Below are positions 24,218-37,350 of a DNA stretch of 64,000 bases, one piece after another. Position 1 is the stretch's first letter; every line of letters starts with the position of its first letter. The DNA comes from Pyrocephalus nanus. Its lineage: Eukaryota; Chordata; Aves; Passeriformes; Tyrannidae. The notes under the pieces were generated by a model. The model did not search any database. It was not told where the DNA came from and saw only the letters and a list, made by a program, of their open reading frames with translations. The stretch lies in assembly GCA_038380795.1 (NCBI GenBank), contig CM076259.1:98071739-98135738 (forward strand), written 5' to 3'. Made by a program: the position numbers and the translations under genes.

Positions 24218-25432
24218 GCTTTGTCATATATGGCATGCTAGTCAGAGAAGGATTGGTCAACACTGTAATTTTGGACAGTAGGGTACAGCTCTTGTGCAGC
24301 CAGGAATAATCCCTATAATCCAACCCATCTTCTGCAGTCCTCTGTACCAGCCTGGGGATGAGTGGGCAGCCTGGGGTTAGGAAACATCCATACTGTGGAT
24401 ATTCTCTGACATTTTTCAAAGGTCAGATATTGTCATCACAACTGTGCTATAGACAGACTGACAGGAGCAGACATACAGACACAGGCATTGAGAACACTGC
24501 AAGGCCTTGGAAAGCCCAACCACCAAGACTTCTGCAACCCTTTTAGTATTTAAAGACAAACATCTGCATAAAAAAATCCTAGGCTTGAGGCCTCAGACTG
24601 TTAGGTCCTTCAGAGGAGACACATGTATTTTCCCTGCAGCACAGTTGGAATTCCAACTTTTGAATATTACTACAATGAGAACACATACACAATGATTTAC
24701 ATAGTGGCATTCTTGCCTATTTTCCCAAAACACAGAAAAATTAACAGAGTTAACTTGGGTATATTTGGGAAGAGGGAGGAGAAGTAAGGAATAGTGGCAT
24801 ACTGACATATGGTATAAATAGCTTACAGGGAACCACCTTGCAAACTTCTGTAAACACAACCATTATCAATGTCTTACAGTTAATCAGACTCTATACAAGA
24901 AATCTAGTTATGAGAACAAGAATTTGTAGTACTGAGCTGGAACAAAAGCAGTATTGCAGATTTACTCCCTCATTAAAGATTCCTCCCAGGAGTTATCGTT
25001 ACATTCATATGACAAGAAAAAATAACATATGACTTTATCTGGACATTATCCAATAATTTATGCAAGAAAAGTAGTAGAATATTAGGTGTGAGAAATGCCT
25101 GAGTTAATACCATGCACTGCTCTTGCTGTGAGAAAATGTGGGATTTTTTTATTATTATTATTTCTGCAGAATAATGTAAGCTAAACCTTTTGCTATCCAG
25201 GACAGATCTCAGAGTGTATGGTGATGAGCAGAGGACTCAGAAAGCAATAATATGGCCCTGCACTGGAGCAACAAGGGGAGAAATTTGAAAAAGCAACTTT
25301 GAGAGTTTGGAGAAATAGGCCAATCTAAGTGAGAACCCATTTTCCTGAGTCCACTGTGAGGTCTCATTCCAGGCACTGCAAGCACTGGGTGTTTCTATGG
25401 CATCTCAGCAGCAATCACCATCTCTCTTTCAG

Positions 25433-25600
25433 AGGTCGCTCAAGCCTCAGAGCCCCAGCTCAGATGATGAGGAAGAGGATGGCAGACCTGATGATCAAAC
25501 ATCAGAGAAATTACCACAAAGAGGAGCCTCAAGCTGAATCACCAAGCATAAGTAAACTGGGAAATAATTTCTGACCAAATAAAAACTTTAGAGTGCCTTC
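25433..25600 (+). other. Candidate 3'-terminal exon of an unrecognised + strand transcript
   Basis: TCTCTCTTTCAG forms a good acceptor ending at 25432. From the first base, 34 codons read RSLKPQSPSSDDEEEDGRPD and on to a TGA at 25535-25537: an acidic, serine-rich, low-complexity tail of the kind found at protein C-termini. The +1 frame is also open, to a TGA at 25572. An AATAAA lies at 25578-25583, so the polyadenylation site would fall near 25595-25610. The phase matches the candidate exon at 23940-24071 across a 1361-base intron. I do not recognise the protein. A spliced non-coding RNA would explain the signals equally well. Confidence 0.35.
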
Positions 25601-25707
25601 CTTTGCATGCCACTTATATAGGTTTATGAAGTTGAATTGCCTAAAATTTAACTTAATTTGGGTATTAAGCTCCAATAACATTTCATATTATTCCTTTACT
25701 TAAGCTT

Positions 25708-25750
25708 CTCTAACTATTCTCTGTTTTATCCTCTAACCATTCTCTGTTTT
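25708..25750. repeat. Short tandem duplication (23-base period)
   Basis: CTCTAACTATTCTCTGTTTT at 25708 recurs at 25731 with one mismatch. A second small direct repeat, ACTCCATTAA, occurs at 25900 and 25913. Confidence 0.75.
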
Positions 25751-28342
25751 TTTACTCTCTAATGATGTATTTCCCCTCTGTATTTATTTTCTATTTTTCA
25801 ATTTGACAGATTAATTTCTCTTATACAAGCTTATTGATCCAATTTGATCAATCAGCGTATTTAAAAATACTCACACGTGGGTTTACTTCCACTTAAGGAA
25901 CTCCATTAAGGCACTCCATTAAATTTTTATTATGAGCTATGTAAACTTTGTGCTAGTTAGGTCAAACCTAACTTGAATTAATGAACAACAGCCAAAATAC
26001 TGACTTGTCCAGAATTTATTTTCTGTAATGAAGAGAAAGATGTCATGGAAAAGCCTAGAGTACAACCTCTGCAGCATCAGGTAAACAGCATTCTTTCCTG
26101 CAGCAGCTGGATGAAGCAGTGATACTGGCAGACACTTGTGTGGCCCAGCTCTTTTCAAAAAAAGACTGAATCCCACTTGTGTGCAAGTATGATCTTGCAC
26201 TCTTAAAATCCGCTGGGAGCAGGGCTTCATAGTTTCCTCATAGCTGTTTCTGGAACTAGTAGGCTTTACTCCCATGCAAATGAATCTGCCTGTGAAACTG
26301 CAGTGGATCAGCCTCATGGGAAAAAAAAGAAGCATTTACACTTGCAAAGGCAAACCGGCAGGAAGATACCTGGCAAGGCTCATGATTGCAACTCCTCGAG
26401 TTAACTTTGAAAGAGGAGAGGCTCCCTCCTATGGTTAAACAGTGCAAAACTGTGAGCACCACGGTGAGCATAGATGCTTCAGACAGAAAGTCACTTAAAA
26501 GAAAGAAAACTATTTAAAAAAAAACGTTATTACACGTGCAAGACACCTAGAAACTAAAACCCAGAAATCAGCATTTTGGTTACGCCAAAAAAGGTAATAT
26601 AATGAAATTATAATAATAACATTAATAATAATGGCATTAATCTTAGTTTTCTAATTGCAGCTTAATGCCAGCCACAAATACTCACACCTCCCCACAAGAA
26701 TTATTTTTTTAAAATATTTCCTTGTGGTTTTGTAATATTTTGATAGCTAAAATAGTATGGCAGCCAGAGAAGGACCACCTTTCTGGAAAAAAATATGAGA
26801 GAGAAGAATAATGAATAATGAAATAATATTGCACAGAATAACCAATGTATTTAATATCAATTCAACCCCATTAGGCATGTAAAGTTTACCAAATGAAGCA
26901 TACCACCAAAAACTTGTGATCTATTCCTAGTTCTAACATTTTATTTTCTTACAATGTAAAGCAGATTCTAGAAGTACAAACTTTGAATTACTAGACTGAA
27001 GGGTTCAGAAACATAGTTTTACTTATCTAAAAGAAATAGCATTTGTATCCTGAGACCAAAAGTGCCACTTGCCTAAAGATCAAAAACATGCCAAGAAGAG
27101 GGGAAAAATGTTTAAGACAATATTCAGTTATTCGTTTTTTACTTGAAACAGTTTGTGGTTTTTAAATTTCCTTTATTACAATTACAGCAAGTAAACTCTT
27201 TCACCAACTCTCTCTGGGCAGCTCAGCTTACATTCAACCTACCAGACCTAAATTAGTTGTCAGGAGTTCTTGGTTTCTATTGGTTTTAAAGCAACAGTAT
27301 TTATTATGTAAAAAAAGAAATATCACGGATAGTCTCTTGGAAAAATTATATTAATTCCTCTAAGTTAAACATGCATTGTTTTACAACTGAAAAAAAAAAA
27401 AAGACACAGCAGCTAAAAATGTTTTCCTTTAATTTATTTCCCATTTTAAGAGGCTCTAATCTTGGTTTTTCATTTGTTCCACTTCAGCCTCAATACCTGG
27501 GAGTACAACAGAATATGTGACAAAATACAATAAACAACCTTTTGACTGCTAGAATTTTATTGTGGTACACTCAACACCTGCACTAGCATACTTTTCATTA
27601 ATGGACTACAGTAAATGTTTATATAACTACCAAGAGAGTTTATTAATGTGAACAAAAACTCTAGCAGATAGATCATCCTTTGCAGCAATTAAGCTCTACA
27701 ATAAAATGCAGTCTGACATATACCCAGTTCTCTGAGGCACATTAGATTAGTGAAAAGGGGGATATAAAATCAACCTCCACCTGTGGTAAGAAATCCCACT
27801 TGTCCTACATACCACCTTTTTGCAGAGTTCAAACCATTACAGTTTTTACAAGAAACAAAAAGGACAACTTTAATTTTCGTATATTCAATTCTCAACTAAA
27901 GTTCATATTTGAGTTTTGACATGCCAGTAGTCATTAGATTTTTTGAGGGCTTTGAGGGTCTATTCCAACTCCCTCTGAAGCCAGGAAGATGGCATGAGAT
28001 GAGTTCCATGCCAACTAAGTTGAATCATGACTGGGTGGCTTAAGGGCTGGTCCTGTATCTTCCCTGGCTCACCAGCAGTCAGCTGGTATTGGATCAGGAC
28101 GTGGACCTGGGCTGGCATGTGAAGAGAAAGCTTCATAGAAGCACCTGATGTACATGTAATATCAGCCTCCTTTTAACCATATTATCTCAGCCTACCACTG
28201 TCTCAAAAGTTTGCCCATTTGAAAACTGTGGCAGAGCTCTGTAAATTCAGCTGGGATATTGGGGTCAATATCAGTCAGGACCCCTGCAAATTTTCAGACA
28301 AACTTGAACAAACCCTAAGTACAAAAAGAGAATGGTCCTCTA
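25751..28342. other. Unique gene-free sequence
   Basis: No family recognised. The 132-codon minus frame at 25937-26335 has no domain, no signal of selection and no splice context, so it is not called. Short A runs lie at 26516-26524 and near 27390-27402, and TAA-type low complexity near 26610-26640. Confidence 0.5.
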
Positions 28343-28870
28343 GTCACCACTGGTGAGGCCACAGCTGGAGCACTGGGTCCAGTTCTGGGCTGCTCACTAC
28401 GAGAGACAAGGGACTTCCTACTTTACTGGAATGGATCTAGTGAAGAGCCACAAAGATGATTAAGAGACATAAACATACCTGCTACAAGGAAAGGCTGAGA
28501 GAATTGAGATTGTTCAACCTGGAGAAGAGAAAACTCAGTGGTATCTTATTAACGTATGCATATACCTGAAGGGAGGGTACAAAGAAGATGGAGCCAGATT
28601 CATTTCAGTGGTGCCCAGTAAGAATAGAGGCGATGGGCACAAGCCAAAGCTCAGAGGGAGGCGTTTCTCTCTGAAGAGCTGGAAACACTTTTTCACTCTT
28701 AGGGTGACCAAACACTGGTGCAAGTTGCCCAAAGAGGTTGTGGAATCTGTATCTTCTGAGCTAATTTAAAATCTGTCACAGTCAGTTCTAGTCCACCCTG
28801 CTTAACTAGGGCGGTTGGACCAGGTGACCTCCAGAGGTCCCTTCCAAACTCAACCATCCTGTGATTCTTA
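28343..28870 (+). mobile_element. CR1 LINE 3' copy, older diverged subfamily
   Basis: Starts with ACTGGTGAGGCCACAGCTGG and CACTGGGTCCAGTTCTGGGC, the ORF2 block missing from the copy at 41219. It continues through AGGAAAGGCTGAGAGAATTG, a CCTGGAGAAGAGAA motif, CAAACACTGGTGCAAGTTGCC and GACCTCCAGAGGTCCCTTCC, ending in CCTGTGATTCT at the right. The tail is at high coordinates, so the element is on the + strand. Several stops break the frame. The minus-strand open frames over it are antisense artefacts. Confidence 0.93.
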
Positions 28871-29012
28871 GAGTAAGAAACAAAAAAAGTGATAGGAACT
28901 GACACACCTAAGAAACCCTCATGATTTCATAGCTTTATGCACATTTGCTTAAATGGGACTAGATATGTTACAAGAATTGTCTCAACAAGAGTGGAGCCTT
29001 AAAGAACATAAA

Positions 29013-29028
29013 AAATAAATAAATAAAT
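29013..29028. repeat. (AAAT)n microsatellite
   Basis: Four AAAT-type units. Confidence 0.8.
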
Positions 29029-29914
29029 CCTTGAGAAAAATGTACTTTAAAAAGTAATTGCCAGCAGGAGGCAGGGCATCTCATATTTCATATGTAGCAT
29101 GTAAAACAACTTTGCATACCATCTCCACCCAATTACTCGGCCATTGCTCTATTCAGTTATTTTAAAATGCCTTCTTCAAGGCTGAGTATAAGCTATAATT
29201 TTATTAAAATAAAGAATAAGATAAATGCATACATCTAGCTAATTGCACTAGTCTGATATGAAAATATTCACATAATATTCCTCATCTTCTTTACCATTTC
29301 CCTACCTCTTCTCTAAGGTGCTACATCTTTTTCTCCTCTTGATAAACAAATATAATTTCCCAGGTCTCTGAATGTGAGTGGAGGCTGAAGAAGATATGGA
29401 AAATATTCAAGGATGTGGAGGACAAATGAATCTAATCCTCAGACTGTAAATCTCCTCTGAGTGAAATTCACTTTGAACCATTAAGCATCCTGCATACTAT
29501 AACAGTAAGATACAATACTTATATACAATAAATATTGTATCCTGGAAATATTTCTATAATGCAGCTATTTGACTTGTTTTCCATATCATGAAGCAATGGA
29601 AACAATACTGAAAGTGCTTGAAGCAAGTCTTATATAAAAATATGCAAAATATATTTTTGGTTTTCAATTGTATGCCATTTCAACCCACACAATAACCACT
29701 TGGTGAGACTAGCTCGAAGACAAGATGTGCATCTCTCATTCACACAAACAGACCACTGCATGCAGCAAGGTTACTTGAGTGAATCTCTTTTTATCACACA
29801 TGAAACTTCCCAATTCCACAAATAACCTTTATTAAATAATTAGGACAGCCCTTTTTTTTCTGACAATGAACTACAGAAATTTTTTTTTTCTCTGCACACA
29901 TGGATTTATTACGC

Positions 29915-29937
29915 ATGCACATATCACATATGTGCAT
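29915..29937. repeat. Perfect short inverted repeat
   Basis: ATGCACATAT, a 3-base spacer, then ATATGTGCAT: two perfectly complementary 10-base arms. Confidence 0.8.
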
Positions 29938-30184
29938 ACACATCACTGAAATTACACTTGAAACCACAGCAGATAAAGCATCCCTTTATATTTCTTTTAA
30001 TTGCCAGAGAAGCTTGAAAGCACTCTTCTATTTCTCTCTCGAGATTTCACAGAGCTTTCAGAACAAGTGAAGTCTTGAATATGCACCCTATTTAAATAAG
30101 AATGGAGGTGAATATACTCTCTGTCAGCAGCGGGTTCCTCCAAAGACAAATGTTTTCTCCTATTACCATTTCTGTTGCCCAAAG

Positions 30185-30440
30185 CCGTGATCTGAGCTTT
30201 GCACTCCGTCTGGGAGTCTGCTGAGCCCATTTCAGCTGGTCTGGCAGGGGTCACGCTCCCTGGGGAAGGAGGTCAGCCCCATGGCCTGGGAGCAGGGGGC
30301 AGAGGAGCTGCAGGATGACCCCACACATCATGCATTGTGCTCAGAGGCTGAAAGTCAGCCGTGCTTATGCTGGATCACGCAGCGAACCAGCCCAGCGCGT
30401 CTGACAGACTGAGGTCACCTTCCATCACGGGGATCCTTTC
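30185..30440. other. GC-richer unique patch
   Basis: Moderately GC-rich with a few CpGs (CACGCTCC, AGCGCGTC). Minus-strand frames of 71-85 codons cover parts of it, but none resembles a known protein. No splice pair or CpG density comparable to the patches at 0.7 and 19.9 kb. Confidence 0.4.
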
Positions 30441-30731
30441 GTACAGGCAAATCTTTTTTTCCTGTATGTTTCTATCATTTGAATAACAGCTGTGACAACA
30501 AGAATATCTCACTGGAGATATTCGGGGTACTGATGAATGCATTTGCAAAGACCATTGGAAAAAGAGACATAATTGTGGGCATCTTGCCATTAACAGAAAA
30601 CTAAATCACAAAATACGTGATGCTCCTCATAAATGAACGGTGTGTGGCAGTAGAAAGGTTATTGTGGAGAGAGAGACTGGGTATTAACATACCATTTTGA
30701 AGTTTTCATTCCACCTCTATTGCTAGTGTGT

Positions 30732-30806
30732 GCTTCCACTGTGACCTTTTGTAATACTGAGGTCCCTGTTCTTTCCTTACCTGTCCTTATAATGAAGATA
30801 TTGTTC
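30732..30806 (+). repeat. Possible MIR-like SINE relic
   Basis: CACTGTGACCTTTTGTAA, then CTTTCCTTACCTGTCCTTAT and AATGAAGATATTG, echo the MIR order TGTGTGACCTTGGGCAA / TTTCCTTATCTGTAAAAT / GGGATAATA. Weak. Confidence 0.3.
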
Positions 30807-32736
30807 CCTCAAAAGATAACCATTGTTAGAAAAAGCCATTAAACTTTATGAGATAACCCACCTATGCTGTGTAAGAGTATCTTAAAAAAAGCCTTTGAGT
30901 CTATAAATAAAAGACATATATGAGAGAAGATTACCCTACTAGGTCTATATCTTACAGATATACCTTGATTTTGTTGTTTTTGTTGTACTTGAATCATTTA
31001 AAAAAAGTGATCATGAAGCTACCAGCCCTGTTATTGGTATTATAAGAAATACATTCATGGGTAGAGCTGTTTCTACTCTTTAGAATTATTTAGCATTTTT
31101 ATTGTTCCATCGGGGAAGTTAATAGTATCTTTCAGAAATTATTTATATACCAGTAGTCCGGGAAAGTATCAAAAAAAGCTGTTCATTACTGTGTTCCTTT
31201 TACTGCTGATCTTTTCACAGAATGAATAGAAATAACCATAAAGCAGAAGACAGGTTTATAGTATGTAGAAATTATCTAGTCATTTTGCCTACACAGTGTT
31301 CCATTTTTAAAGGATTCACTTACAGCTGATAAGATACTGAAATCATATTCAACAAATCATACTATCTTCAGAAAGAGAGAAAGGTGATGTGTTTAACACC
31401 CAAGAGCTGCACTGGTAGAATAAACCACTACTTTGCAGTTCACTGGATGCCCAAGAGCCAGATGTGCCAGTACAGTTTCTTCATACACACTGGTCCAGTA
31501 CTGGCAGCTTTTAGACCATCACTGCACATCATTTGTAACACTACAAAGAAAAGTCTAGAAGGACTGAACAGACACTGAGTGCATCCCTGAGAAACAGCAG
31601 ACTAAACCTCAGCTATGGGAAAAACCACTGGAAGTCTTACTGTTGCGTTTAAAGGGGGGCAACACCGCATTCTGTGCCAAAGTGGGCACACACTGCATTC
31701 ACCAAAGCTGCTCCTGCACACATGGAAGCCCTGAAGCAGCATTAGTTACCTGGTGCATGAGTACACTGCTATTTCTCATTCATGTAGCAATAAAATCTAT
31801 GCCTTCTTAGCCTTCAACCTCCAAGTTGTATACACAATTTGAGGGAAAAAAATTAAGAGCCTACTCTTTGCCTTTCTTCCCCTTTCCCACTATCCCTTAA
31901 AAGCCAACACCTCTATGGCCACAGAGTATGTGTTAGGTCAGAATTTCCAATGAGTAGACCCTTTTAAGTTATACTCAGCAGTATGAATTCGGGTTAAATA
32001 AAGCAAGTCTGTAAATCTTCATATTCTCAATTTTAGGTGTGAGTATGATTGTTATTATGATTATACAGTGTCTAGAATATTATACTTTTCAAGTACAAAA
32101 TAATATACAAATAATGCAGTATAATATTATGAATAATAAAATGAAACACTAAAGTTAGAGCCATAATTGACATTTAGGTGGGTAATATAAAGATATGGGT
32201 TTACATCCTTTCCTTTTGCAAAAAACCACACTGTGAACATATATATACCTATATACTATTTCTATTAGATTTGTGTCACTTACAGTGACTAAAAAGAAAA
32301 AAGAGGCAGCAAATTCAATTCATACTCTCAGCAGATATATCAAATGATGCTACATGAAGCATGGATGATGTGTGGTGGTGAGAGGGAAATTAGTGTGCAA
32401 TGTCTGCTTTTTCCCCAGAGTCTTGACAGTAGCTCAAGTGGAAAAAAAATTACCCTTTGCAACTACGACAGATCATCTATGTGAAAATAGTGGGTCTTGT
32501 ACATAGAAATAGTCAGGAATTTGTGACATTAAATGCTCTTCATCAGCGAATTATTGACCAAAAGATTTAGTCAAAAAGACAAACATTCCATGAAGATATC
32601 TAGCTTAAGGTTTTGAATCTGGATTTCCACATCTGAAGTGACTGTCATAAGGACAACCTATTTCAGGGGTGAATCTTGGGGTTTTATCCACTTCTGGGGA
32701 GCAGCCTTACAATACTCTTCCTCTTTTTTCCTTTTG
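30807..32736. other. Unique gene-free sequence
   Basis: AT-rich with TAATATTATGAATAATA-like stretches near 32100-32140. No gene or repeat family recognised. Confidence 0.55.
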
Positions 32737-32752
32737 TTTTTTTTTTTTTTTT
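32737..32752. repeat. Poly(T) run
   Basis: Sixteen T residues within a T-rich tract (about 32720-32757). Confidence 0.85.
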
Positions 32753-33774
32753 GTTTTCTCTGAGGACTTTAATGGGATGAGAAAATTGTTTCCTGCCCAG
32801 CTCCTATGGTGAGTGGCTGGCAAATGATAGAAGGACACAGAATGCAAACAGCTGGATTCAATCACTGCACTTAGTAGATCCATGAAATGTGATTGTGGAT
32901 GCACCAGATACTCTAAGCACCAATAAAGAGAGTTCTTCGAGACTCCAGGACAGACATCTGGCATTAACAGAGTTCTGAAACTATCAGAGAACAAGGCACA
33001 TCACACACCCAATTGAAGAATGAATTAATCACATTGTAATTAACATAAATACGTAATGGCCTGTGTTTTGCTGTCTTTAGAGATAAATATTCAGATACAA
33101 AAAAACACGGCAGATCCTTGAACTGTCCTACTGAGTTACTGGTATTTGAAACCAAAGGCACTGTCATACCTTTCTGAAAATAAAATATGTGTTTCTACAG
33201 TAAAGCTACTTTTAGGAGAAGCCTTACCTAACACTTCTCACTAGCAGCACAATTCAGTGGACAATCATTACATGTAAAAAAAGCACATCATCTAAAGAAA
33301 AATTTACAAATTCAAACTCATAAGGAATGTATTCCTACTCTTCAGTCATTTTGTCTTCTAAAATCCATTACTTTAGGTATAATGTATATACATCCCATCA
33401 CATTACTGAAGTTAATGGTTAGAATAAGTGTTTTCACATCATTGTATAATAAAACAATATTTTCAAAGTGATTTTTTATTATTTTTTTCCCCGGTGGTGT
33501 TATCAGATGAAAGATTAAAAAGTGGATGAAAATTAGAAAATAAACATATAACAAATCTTTGCAATTGCCAGCTTTGCTAAGTCACACACACATAAACTGA
33601 AATTTTATAGACATGGGAAAAGTTATGTTAGCTGAAGAGGTTTTGTAAGCTCAGTTAAATAATGTGCTTTATGTCATCAGTTAGGTTCCAACTAAAATAT
33701 GTAATTTAAAATTGAAAAAAACAACTTAAAAAGCTGGTTTTTTCATGTAGGTTGGTAGCTTTTTGCTAAGCAAG
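32753..33774. other. Unique gene-free sequence
   Basis: No features recognised. Confidence 0.55.
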
Positions 33775-33835
33775 CGGTTATTCTAGATTACCTTCTAGAC
33801 TTCTTTACAACCTCAGCTGTCCTATGATTCTATGA
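33775..33835 (+). mobile_element. CR1 3'-tail remnant
   Basis: TCTAGATTACCTTCTAGACT, then CAACCTCAGCTGTCCTATGA and TTCTATGA, is a diverged form of the CR1 end (CTAGATGACCTTCTAGAGGT ... CAACCTCA ... TTCTATGA). Only about 60 bases survive. Confidence 0.75.
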
Positions 33836-33868
33836 ATTGACTTTTTTAAGTTTAAAGCCTCTGAAAAT

Positions 33869-33890
33869 TAGTCAAATAGTAATTTGACTA
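33869..33890. repeat. Short perfect hairpin
   Basis: TAGTCAAAT, a 4-base loop, then ATTTGACTA; it sits between a CR1 tail and a poly(A) run. Confidence 0.75.
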
Positions 33891-33909
33891 CTAGGATTAT
33901 TTGTAATTT

Positions 33910-33931
33910 AAAAAAAAAAAAAAAAAAAAAA
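33910..33931. repeat. Poly(A) run (22 A)
   Basis: Uninterrupted A run followed by GGAGAAGAAAAAG. Confidence 0.9.
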
Positions 33932-36549
33932 GGAGAAGAAAAAGCAGAGTTTCAACAGCACCAAAATGTAACGCAGCCCTACAACACTCTTCAGTGCTGC
34001 AGCTCCCAGATAAGTGGACAACTCACTCAAGCAGCAGGAGCCTGGTGTGCCGATGGTGAGACCCACGGGATTATTACAATGGCCTCCTCACAGCCACTCC
34101 TTCTGCCACAGCAAAAGACCACCCAGTGATCCCAAGTTTGTGAACAAACATTATTGGAGGAGGGGTAGAAAACCATTTGTAGACTTGGGAATGTGTGATC
34201 AGGATACTTTACTGCAGGTTAGGATGAGCCAAATTGGCTTGCAGAACAGATTTCCTAAAGTAGGCAGGATTTTATGAGATTGGACTAGAAATGTTTGCTT
34301 CCACTCAAAGGTGGAAAAATCAATGTATAAGAATAGCAGTTAATAAATTAATCTAACAATAGCCACAAAACCTTTCTGCTGAATAAGAAAAGGCTTTACA
34401 ATTATGAATAATAGTTCCCTGTTTGAATAAACCAAGTCTATTTAAAGACATATAATAAACACTGAAGCTAAAATGCAGTAGTTTTTTGTCTGCAAGCATT
34501 ATAGAGAAAGCTTTCTGAAGAGTTTTTACAGTAAACACCATTGAAATAATGAGAAAGTGATATTTCAGTCAGAGAGGGTTCTTACAGCTTCTTTATGCAA
34601 GCTTATCTTCTCAAAATTTCTCTCCTACACTCAGTTAAAATGTAAGGTACGAAGAAAGACAAATTAAAAACTGTTAACAGAATCATATCAGCTCTTGTTT
34701 GGTTCTTGTGTGTGTGTATAATAAAACAACATGATACTATATATGCACCAGGATTTGCATTCAATGAAAGCTGAATAAAACAAACAGGGCACAGAGAATC
34801 TACTGAAGCACTGTCCTGCACAATCACTAATTCCCACCATGAGTCCTATGCTTGGTACCTATACCTTGCCCAAAACATATTTTGCTTTTCTGTTGCCTCA
34901 TACTTTCTTCCTCTAGATAAAGAGAAATGAGGAAAAACAAGAAAAAGAAAGAGAGTTAGGAGGATATATCAAGGCATGCTGGAGATTATGGGATACTGAA
35001 TGATATCTCTGACAAATATGCTCTTAATTGATGAAAGGTGCAGCTCCAATTAATTATAGAGGTCACTTCTCTACAAGCATATTCAGTGTATTTTCCACAT
35101 CTCATGTGAATCTACCATGTAATACTTAAGGGGAATTATTTTTATCACTTTTATCTGTTCATGATAACAAATTACATCTGATGTTTTGCATTTAGCTCCT
35201 TACTTTAAACAACATTTTTGTGTGACTTTAGAGGATATTGCAGGAAATAATTAAACAATTCATTGCTCTCTGGAGAATGAGTAAGTAAAACTAAAAGTGC
35301 ATGCATTTTACACTGCCCTGTTTATGAGTATTGCAAGTCCTCCTACTCTATAATTATTGGATTTTTTTTTTACTGCTAAATTAATTACTTCATTTACCTG
35401 CCTAAAGTAGTAAGCATATGACAGAAGGAGATCCGATTATATTCTCAATATTAATGACTTAAAAATATGTTGGACTCATCTCTAAAAGCTCCAGTGAGAA
35501 TACAATCAACATTTTGCTGATTCTTAAGATATGTGCAGATAGCAGAATCCCTGCCCCATGCTATAATATCATGCACATATATTACACTTAAAAATATGAT
35601 AATGAACATAGAAGAAATGAAGGGAAGTATTTTTCTGAACAGATTAAGATGTTTTTATTAGTACAAAGTATCAGTGATCTCTCTCTCTATCCCCAACACA
35701 CTAACCATCTTTCATGTACTTCCTAGAATTTGGGAGAACAGTGATCCTGTACTTAGTATTTATAACACATATCTTCAAACATACTATTTAATGACTGCAC
35801 TAGAAATTTTAAATATCTGCATTTCCACACCATTCACAAATTGAGCCAGGTCTTCACACATGTTCATGTATGAAAGACTGCATTCCTTTAAAGTTTGCAT
35901 TTCAAGGCAAGCTTTTCACACATGTAAGTGACCCAATAGAAATGAAAGAAAAAGATGTTTTAGATGATAGCAGCACAGAAAAGAAGGATTATATCTCTGA
36001 TTATGACATTCAAAATAGATACCTATCAGTCTTGATTTGTGACCCTACCTACAATATTCCATAGAGCAGCATATACAGTATCAGCAAACTATGTGTCAGA
36101 AAAACATTTCAATAGAATATTCCAGAACAGCAAAGCACCATTATTATTTCTCCAATTTTACAGCAAATTCCAGGTATTTATGGAGCATGGCACTCCAGAA
36201 AAAGAGCATGCAAGACTTGAAAACAGTGCTGAAATGCAGAACTAGGGGAATCTACATATTTCTTAACTCCCTCCTGAGTATTTAAATGTGCTTAACTACA
36301 AAAGAAGACTCTAAGTTCCATTAATTTCCTATTTAACTTTCTATAGATGAACTGTACTTTGAAAGCAGACTCTAGAATTGCCTCTGAAGATTTGGACAAT
36401 ATTTATGCATTCAAGATATTTCATGTAATTTAGGACTTTCAGAACTTCAACAGTAAAACAGTTGTTAGTATCCAGAAAGATGACAGTATTAAAGCACTTT
36501 CCTGCTAGTATTTCACTGAGAGCTGTAAGACACACTGTAATAGCTAAGG
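33932..36549. other. Unique gene-free sequence
   Basis: No gene recognised. A block at 35025-35065 has clustered TAATTG, CAGCTC and AATTAATTA words. All open frames are under 90 codons. Confidence 0.55.
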
Positions 36550-36618
36550 AAAAAAAACCAACCAAACAAGTAAAACCCCCCAACCAAAACCAACCAACCA
36601 AACAAAAACAACAAAACA
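36550..36618. repeat. (CCAAA/CAAAA)n A/C-rich tract
   Basis: Irregular CCAA and CAAAA units, nearly free of G and T. Produces a long Q/W/F/G-rich minus frame that is not a gene. Confidence 0.85.
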
Positions 36619-36855
36619 CTTAAAAAAACTTTTTAAAACTTTTAAATAAATACAAGAACAGAACAACTCAAAAAAAATTGAAAGCCTACTTGGCCTATTG
36701 AGCTCTCTTTCAGAGATTTCATTGCTTACATGAACAATGACTCATTAAAAATCTAAATCGTAGCTGGTATCTGAAGGACCTCTTCTCACAGTCAGATACC
36801 TCCATACTGATCAAAAATGCATATACTTATGACTTAAAATGAAACACCTATTATG

Positions 36856-37300
36856 GGATCACAGAATCATTCAGGTTGGAAGACCTGTGAGATTATCGAG
36901 TCCAACCTTTGACCGATCACTGTCTTGTCAACTAAACATAGCACCATGTCTGGTCATTTCTTGAACACCTCCAGGGATGGTGACTTCACCACCTCTCTGG
37001 GCAGTCCATTCCAATGCTTAAAAACCCTTTCAGCAAACAAGTTCCTCCTGATGTCCAACCTGAACTTCCCCTGGTGCATCTTGAGTCCATTTTCTCTTGT
37101 TCTGTCACTATTTGCCTGGGAAAAGAGGCTAACCATCACCTCACTACAACCTCCTTTCAGGCAGCTGTAGAGAATAATAAAAGGTCTACCTTGAGTCTGC
37201 TTTTCTCCAGGCTAAACAACTGCAGCTCCCTCAGCCACTCATCATATGACTGGCTCTCTAGACCCTTCACCAGCTACACTGCCCTTCTCTGGACACGCTG
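36856..37300 (-). mobile_element. CR1 LINE 3' copy
   Basis: Left edge GATCACAGAATCATTCAGGT is the reverse-complement tail. Inward come ACCTCCAGGGATGGTGACTT, TTCCTCCTGATGTCCAACCT, TTCTCCAGGCTAAACAACTG and CCCTTCTCTGGACACGCTG. On the minus strand it encodes [20 protein letters not shown] and then [15 protein letters not shown], the end of CR1 ORF2. It is 5'-truncated near 37300, and stops break the frame further 5'. Confidence 0.95.
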
Positions 37301-37350
37301 TCAGACACATCCTGAACAGATAAAAGTGAAATATGAATTTAGTCATTGCT

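Larger units (their letters stand above)
28871..30184. other. Unique gene-free sequence
   Basis: Contains (AAAT)n at 29013-29028, T runs near 29850 and 29880, and a perfect 10-base palindrome at 29915-29937. No gene. Confidence 0.55.

Noticed and set aside
25937..26335. 132-codon minus-strand open frame
   Set aside because: Cysteine/leucine/serine-rich translation of anonymous sequence without family resemblance or splice signals.
28535..28905. Two minus-strand open frames
   Set aside because: Antisense of the + strand CR1 copy at 28343-28870.
33932..34290. Processed pseudogene next to the A22 run at 33910-33931
   Set aside because: The sequence after the run has two short overlapping + frames, but no recognisable parent protein and no polyadenylation signal before the run.
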